Shown one piece after another: positions 59,831 through 64,000 of a stretch of 64,000 nt of DNA. This stretch comes from Dasyornis broadbenti (Eukaryota; Chordata; Aves; Passeriformes; Dasyornithidae): NCBI GenBank assembly GCA_013397935.1, contig VZRN01003159.1, positions 1,048,172 through 1,112,171 of the forward strand, written 5' to 3'. Position 1 is the first letter of the stretch. Each line of letters starts with the position of its first letter. The notes beneath the pieces are model-generated. The model was not told the origin of the DNA and ran no database searches. It was given only the letters and a program-made list of their open reading frames with translations. A program made the translations under genes and the position numbers.

Positions 59831-60875
59831 ACAGTGCCAGGCCACGAGGCTGGGGGAAAGACTGGAAAATTTTTAGCAGGGATCATGATAATTCTTGTCT
59901 AGTTTTTTGTCTTTGATAATGATTTCCTATGTTCTATATGCAGAGTAAAGACCATATTGTGAAAATATGTAGTGCTTCCCTGGACTCTCCTTCCAAATGA
60001 ATCTCCATATGGCTTCCAAGATACGGTTTTTGGGTAAAAGACTTTTGTGTTTGTAAATTATTTGTTTCCTTCTTAACAGGCTTTTCTGATTAGAGAAGAA
60101 ATTGCACTACAACTTACTGTATTTGTTTTAAATAACGTTTGAATTTATATATGGAATTCTTTAGAAGGTGTTAGCTGGAAAAAAAATCTTTCCTTTGCAT
60201 TAAACATAACATAGATGGTTAATTTTGTGATTAAAGGTCTATTCTATTAAAGGAATTTCTTGAGGATGCCTGATAGAACGTGTATTACTTGAAAGGTATT
60301 ACTTTCCTCCCAAAACACCAGGATAAAACCCTTTTTTAACAGTTTCATTTTGGCAAATGGCAATATTTCAGAAGGGAGATAAAGGGTGAGATTGTAAATT
60401 GAAGGTTGTTTAACTGATGCCATAGACCTTCTTCAGCAAACTCGCCTCTTGCTGAACTGCTGAACTGCTGAACTTTGTCAGCAGCAATCACTTACTGCTC
60501 TTTGGTTCAGGGCTGTTAACATAGACTGGTAGAGATGGTATTTAGGATCCTGAGATTAGCTCTTTCTGGAAAGATGAAGCCACACCTAATATATTTTTAC
60601 TATTATGCAAAAGCAAGTTAAGAAAGATTTTAAGAAAAAAAGCTCGAGGTTCTTCTTACAGTTATTCACTATAGAGATGACTTCAGGGACTTAGAGAAGA
60701 CCCAGTCTGACAGATGGGACATCTCTTTGCCCTTCAAATGGAATTAGAAGAGTCTGAGAAAGCGCTGCAGAGTTAGAAATGGGATTTAGTGGAAAACTTT
60801 TATATTTTTTTCTGTTTATTCCCCCACTTTCCCCTTTCCAGAGAATTACACACCCTAAATAAAGACACAAAAATA

Positions 60876-60938
60876 TCTCATATACATAAACATATATATA
60901 CATATACATACACACACACATACACACATATATATATC
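60876..60938. repeat. TA/CA-rich microsatellite
   Basis: Interrupted CATATA / CACACA / TATATA dinucleotides. The minus-strand 122-codon frame across it (60691-61059) gets its tyrosine/valine-rich centre from the repeat. Confidence 0.92.
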
Positions 60939-62071
60939 GAATGTAATAAAATTCTTTGGTGTTTTTGATTGCCCTTTGGAGCTGGTCACCTCTATTTCCA
61001 TGTGTGTACACGTATGCATCTTTGATTTCATGTAACTTACTTGTTACCCTATTTCTCATTAGCTGCGGAAATTTATCTGTATAAGAGTAACTTGTAGAAA
61101 AACTTCACTCAACAGGAGTGTGAGCATGCATTCTTTCTTTACACTACTCTACTCTGAGTATTGGAAAGTTTAGAATGATTTTTAAAATAACAATTGTTTT
61201 TAAAAAGTGTGTTAAATAAAATTCTAAGTGATTTCATAATGGTACGAAATGGTTACTATGAGAAATGACAGCTGTACATAATCCTTTGAGTTATTGTAAA
61301 GCATGACTCAGGGAATTTCTTTTTTGATCTTCTAAATCCTTTTCTAATTCTATGTCTCGTGAATGCGAGTAGGCTTTCATTCTAGACATTCAGTGTCCTA
61401 CACAGTTTCTGTAAAATACTTCTAGAAATAATTTTTATGGCTTCCAAATTAACTCAAATGTATCATAAAGATTCATTTCTTTAGCATTTATTTATTAATT
61501 GTTTTACCATAACTTTTAAGTGGTGCTAAAACTTGACTGTCTGAATAGCTAAGTATTAAGAGAGCTATGTAGTTTTGTTGACTTAGAATGCCTATCAAAC
61601 TAAACTTTGGTAACATGTTACTTTCAGAGTTCCTAGGTACTATTTTTTCAAAACAATTCTTTGGATATCTTTGATTTTCATACTGATACGTAAGCTAGAA
61701 CAGTGTGATTAAAGTTTGACTTTATGCAGCAATATCTTAGGACTTTTTTATGTTTGGACAGTTTCAGTTAAAGTGCTTTTTACCAAAACATTCAGTTTTA
61801 TTAAATAGTTACCAAGGTGGTGGTAAATATATTTAACTATATTGACAACTATTAGCCTGATTTTTTGGGTTTTTTTTTTGATCCTTGTTTTAAGGATTTG
61901 TTTTCCTAACTTTTATTTCTTGTGCCTTGATCTTAGGTACCTCAAGACAATATAACAAGTCATACAGTTACTTCAAATACTTGAATGAACAAATAGAGTT
62001 CCTCTTTTATTGTGGGACTAATGGATGGCTACACTTCAAAAATGAAAATACAATAGTGCTCTATATTACTT

Positions 62072-62548
62072 TCAGGTAAAAGCCAAAATAGACAGGATCT
62101 GGTTTTGCATAGGTGATTGTTGGTTATTGAATTTGAAGATAACATCATGGGAAGACTGTGCCTCCACAGTCAGAATCAAAGTGGTGCTGACAAACTGAAA
62201 AGTGTGTGGATAAGTGGTGTACTCTCCAAGAAAGGAGACCGCCAAGGCAGATATAATCAGACATCCAAATATAGTGTGCAGGTATGTAAAATATGTCTGT
62301 AGGTTTGCTTGAATTAAGAACTGTATATAAGGTAATGAATGCTGCAATAAAATGTAAGAATCTAAGACTATACTAGGGTCCTTATGAAAGGCAATTTGGA
62401 CTATGGGACTCATGAAGTAATCTTTATTTCTCCACCAGCAAACATTATTTTGGTGCATTGCGTATAATAGCATTAATTGTGAAATAGCAGGAACTGCTAT
62501 TTTCTCTAAAATTAATGATTTATGAAAATATTTGACTTTAAAGAACAA
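62072..62548. other. Unresolved block: long minus frame, possible plus-strand exon
   Basis: On the minus strand a 158-codon frame stays open in AT-rich DNA and would encode a hydrophobic product with at least one plausible membrane segment; I recognise no family. On the plus strand the same block has a pyrimidine run and CAG (ATTACTTTCAGGTAAAAG, near 62070) and, 200 bp on, a good donor (GTGTGCAG/GTATGTAA at about 62282), so it could also hold an internal exon of a non-coding or coding transcript of 60 or so codons. Chance is a real alternative for both. Confidence 0.2.
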
Positions 62549-63036
62549 AGATTGAAATTGCCTTCATACACAAGATGTGCTGATTGCATGAAGTGAACAG
62601 TGTGCTCATTAGAAAAGAAGTGGTGTTTTGACTTAGACACCCTTATGACATTTGAAATATTAGGAAAATATTTTAATCACAACTTTAAGAAACTATAATG
62701 CTTGTAGTAGGCCTGACAAACCTGTGGTCTCTGTCTTGGTAGAAGGAACTTTCTAGGAGCACTCTCAGCATAAATCTGTAGAGAAGAAAGTCATGATTAT
62801 TCCAGGCTCATTTCCAGTTTATAAAATTCTTTAATTAATATCTCTTTTTCGTTAGTTGTTTAATCACAGCACTACAAAGAACACTTTCCTATCTGTTATG
62901 TTTTGTGACTGTTCTGAATTTTTGCCATCTAAAAAAAACCCAACCAAACTTCTAGAATTGTGATGCTACATGTAGCATTCCACTGAGGGAAACTGCGAGG
63001 AGTTCTTTCAGAATTAGATGACCAGGAACGAAATTA

Positions 63037-63980
63037 TGTCAACCGAGACAAACTTTGTATCTCAGAATCGTTTCTTGGTAAAGAGAAACGAAAGAAAGAA
63101 GTAACTGCGCCACTAAAGGGGTCTTGAAAAGACAGAAAGAAGGAAGGAAAATGAAAAAGGAATGGAGGTGGGGGAGAGAGAGAGAGAGGAGACAGGAAAA
63201 GCAGGCATTACCACCAGCAGGACCAGGGTGTCCCATTGACATCCACACGGCAGAGGGTGTGGTGTACATGTTGTCTGTTGCAGAGCCTGCACAGCTCCTG
63301 GAGAGACGCAGCTCCATGGGTACAGCTCCCTGGGGCCGGCCAGCCAGATACGCAGTGAGAGCAGATCTGGCAGGAGGTGCAGGACCCCAGACAGTGTAGT
63401 GGCGGGGATTGTGGAGGTGGAGGCAGGTTGGAGGCAGGCAGGGTTGGACGCAGATCATCGGCCAAGGACATAGAGAGGCACAACAGGTGACATCTGGGGT
63501 GAAGGAGTAGGGCAAGCCAGGGAGCGAGCCAGTGAGTGAACCCAGCAGCAAGGCAATGAGCAGGCCTGGGAGTCAGCCAGTGAGTGAACCACTCATAAAG
63601 CCCCAAAAGCAAAAAGCACAATCTCAAAAAGCAACCCCAAGTGAGCCCCACCCCAGCAAGCTCATGACAAAATTAGTTTTTACACTCCCTGGCCCCTCCC
63701 CAAGTCTGCCTGCTGACAGGAGTCCATTGGCTCAGTCCAACCTTCCACCGTAGTCCATTGGTGGAGACCTTTCACCATTTGATTGGAAAATGTCTCTGTA
63801 GTGTACAGTGTCTGGTGTTCCACTGCTGACTGCCTATCCCATGTGAGACATGAAATAGTTGCCAGGCAAAGCGTCCCCAGAGACAAGGCTTTCCTGCAAG
63901 TGGCACATGTGCATCCCTTCTCCCACCGTGCCTCTGACAATCAGTGTTGAGACAGATCAAAACTAAAATGGCTCCTCACA
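63037..63980 (-). mobile_element. Long solo LTR, ERVK-like, minus
   Basis: Plus-strand ends are TGTCAACCGAGACAAAC and AATGGCTCCTCACA, so on the minus strand the element runs TGTGAGGAGCCATT...GTCTCGGTTGACA over 944 bp. Minus-strand order is U3 with three CCAAT motifs (plus strand ATTGG near 63725, 63760, 63782), a TATA-like CTTTATGAG near 63598, a GC- and CT-rich R/leader, and a 3' end with ACCAAGAAACGATTCTGAGA. GCCAGTGAGTGAACC occurs twice, 47 bp apart (about 63528 and 63575). No polypurine tract precedes the U3 end and no primer-binding site follows the U5 end, so it is probably solo; no target duplication is seen. The large overlapping minus-strand frames here (63039-63551 and 63208-63651) arise from low-stop GC-rich LTR sequence. 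Class assignment is inference. Confidence 0.6.
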
Positions 63981-64000
63981 CAAGAACTGGCAGTGTTATT

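Larger units (their letters stand above)
59831..63036. other. AT-rich non-coding DNA
   Basis: No gene or transposon is recognised apart from the simple repeat at 60876-60938 and the unresolved candidate at 62072-62548. A short triplication of GCTGAACT lies at about 60451-60473. Confidence 0.55.

Noticed and set aside
60691..61059. 122-codon minus-strand frame
   Set aside because: Tyrosine/valine-rich centre comes from a TA/CA microsatellite.
63039..63651. Two long overlapping minus-strand frames (170 and 147 codons)
   Set aside because: They lie in different frames of the same GC-rich LTR, have proline/leucine/cysteine-rich low-complexity products and no domain; low stop density explains them.
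1..64000. CRISPR array, phage or bacterial operon, or novel defence system
   Set aside because: No regularly spaced repeats, no ribosome-binding-site-led gene clusters, and abundant avian retroelements: this is vertebrate non-coding DNA.

Overview
The window looks like non-coding, AT-rich DNA from a bird. The evidence is its repeat content: many truncated CR1 LINEs with the avian 3' end (GATGATCTT..GGT..TTCCAACC..ATTCTNTGATTC), at least four LTRs of the abundant avian ERVL-type family (TGTCCTGG...AACCACA class), two ERVK-like LTRs, and one gammaretrovirus-like provirus. A neoavian bird is likely but this is inference. I recognise no host protein-coding exon, tRNA, rRNA or CRISPR. All open reading frames longer than about 60 codons are either remnants of mobile elements, opposite-strand shadows of them, or frames I cannot connect with any family. 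It is probably a gene desert or the inside of a very large intron.

Layout. 1-4.96 kb: unassigned AT-rich DNA. 4964-5487: ERVK-like solo LTR. 5.5-16.9 kb: unassigned DNA with an 83-bp tandem duplication (6805-6966), TG/TA-rich simple sequence and three short CR1 tails. 16922-17369: ERVL-type LTR, minus. 19.9-24.1 kb: three CR1 pieces, minus. 24.1-30.9 kb: unassigned with simple repeats. 30950-32427: the longest CR1 open reading frame remnant (reverse transcriptase), plus. 35218-35554: CR1 tail, plus. 37685-40590: two CR1s in minus orientation, the second split by an ERVL-type LTR (39858-40296). 43.0-44.6 kb: a decayed CR1 scrap and a third ERVL-type LTR. 46652-50134: a defective gammaretroviral provirus with two LTRs, integrase and env remnants, bracketed by a direct duplication of about 180 bp of flanking DNA. 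53375-53905: CR1, minus. 56640-57200: fourth ERVL-type LTR, plus. 57263-57360: assembly gap (98 N) next to purine-rich tandem repeats. 58497-59830: CR1, plus, split by an unrelated LTR (58817-59457). 63037-63980: long GC-richer LTR, minus, at the right edge.

How the parts relate. There is no operon or gene set here; the content is a stratigraphy of retroelements. CR1 copies are oldest (they are the hosts of the nested LTR insertions), ERVL-type LTRs and the provirus are younger but already diverged, and the ERVK-like LTRs look least decayed by eye. The most unusual structure is the provirus: its left and right flanks repeat each other for about 180 bp, far more than the 4-6 bp that retroviral integrase makes, and the 5' LTR is joined almost directly to integrase, with gag, protease and reverse transcriptase missing. 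Coordinates of repeat edges were set by eye and are good to roughly 5-30 bp unless a terminal TG/CA is cited.
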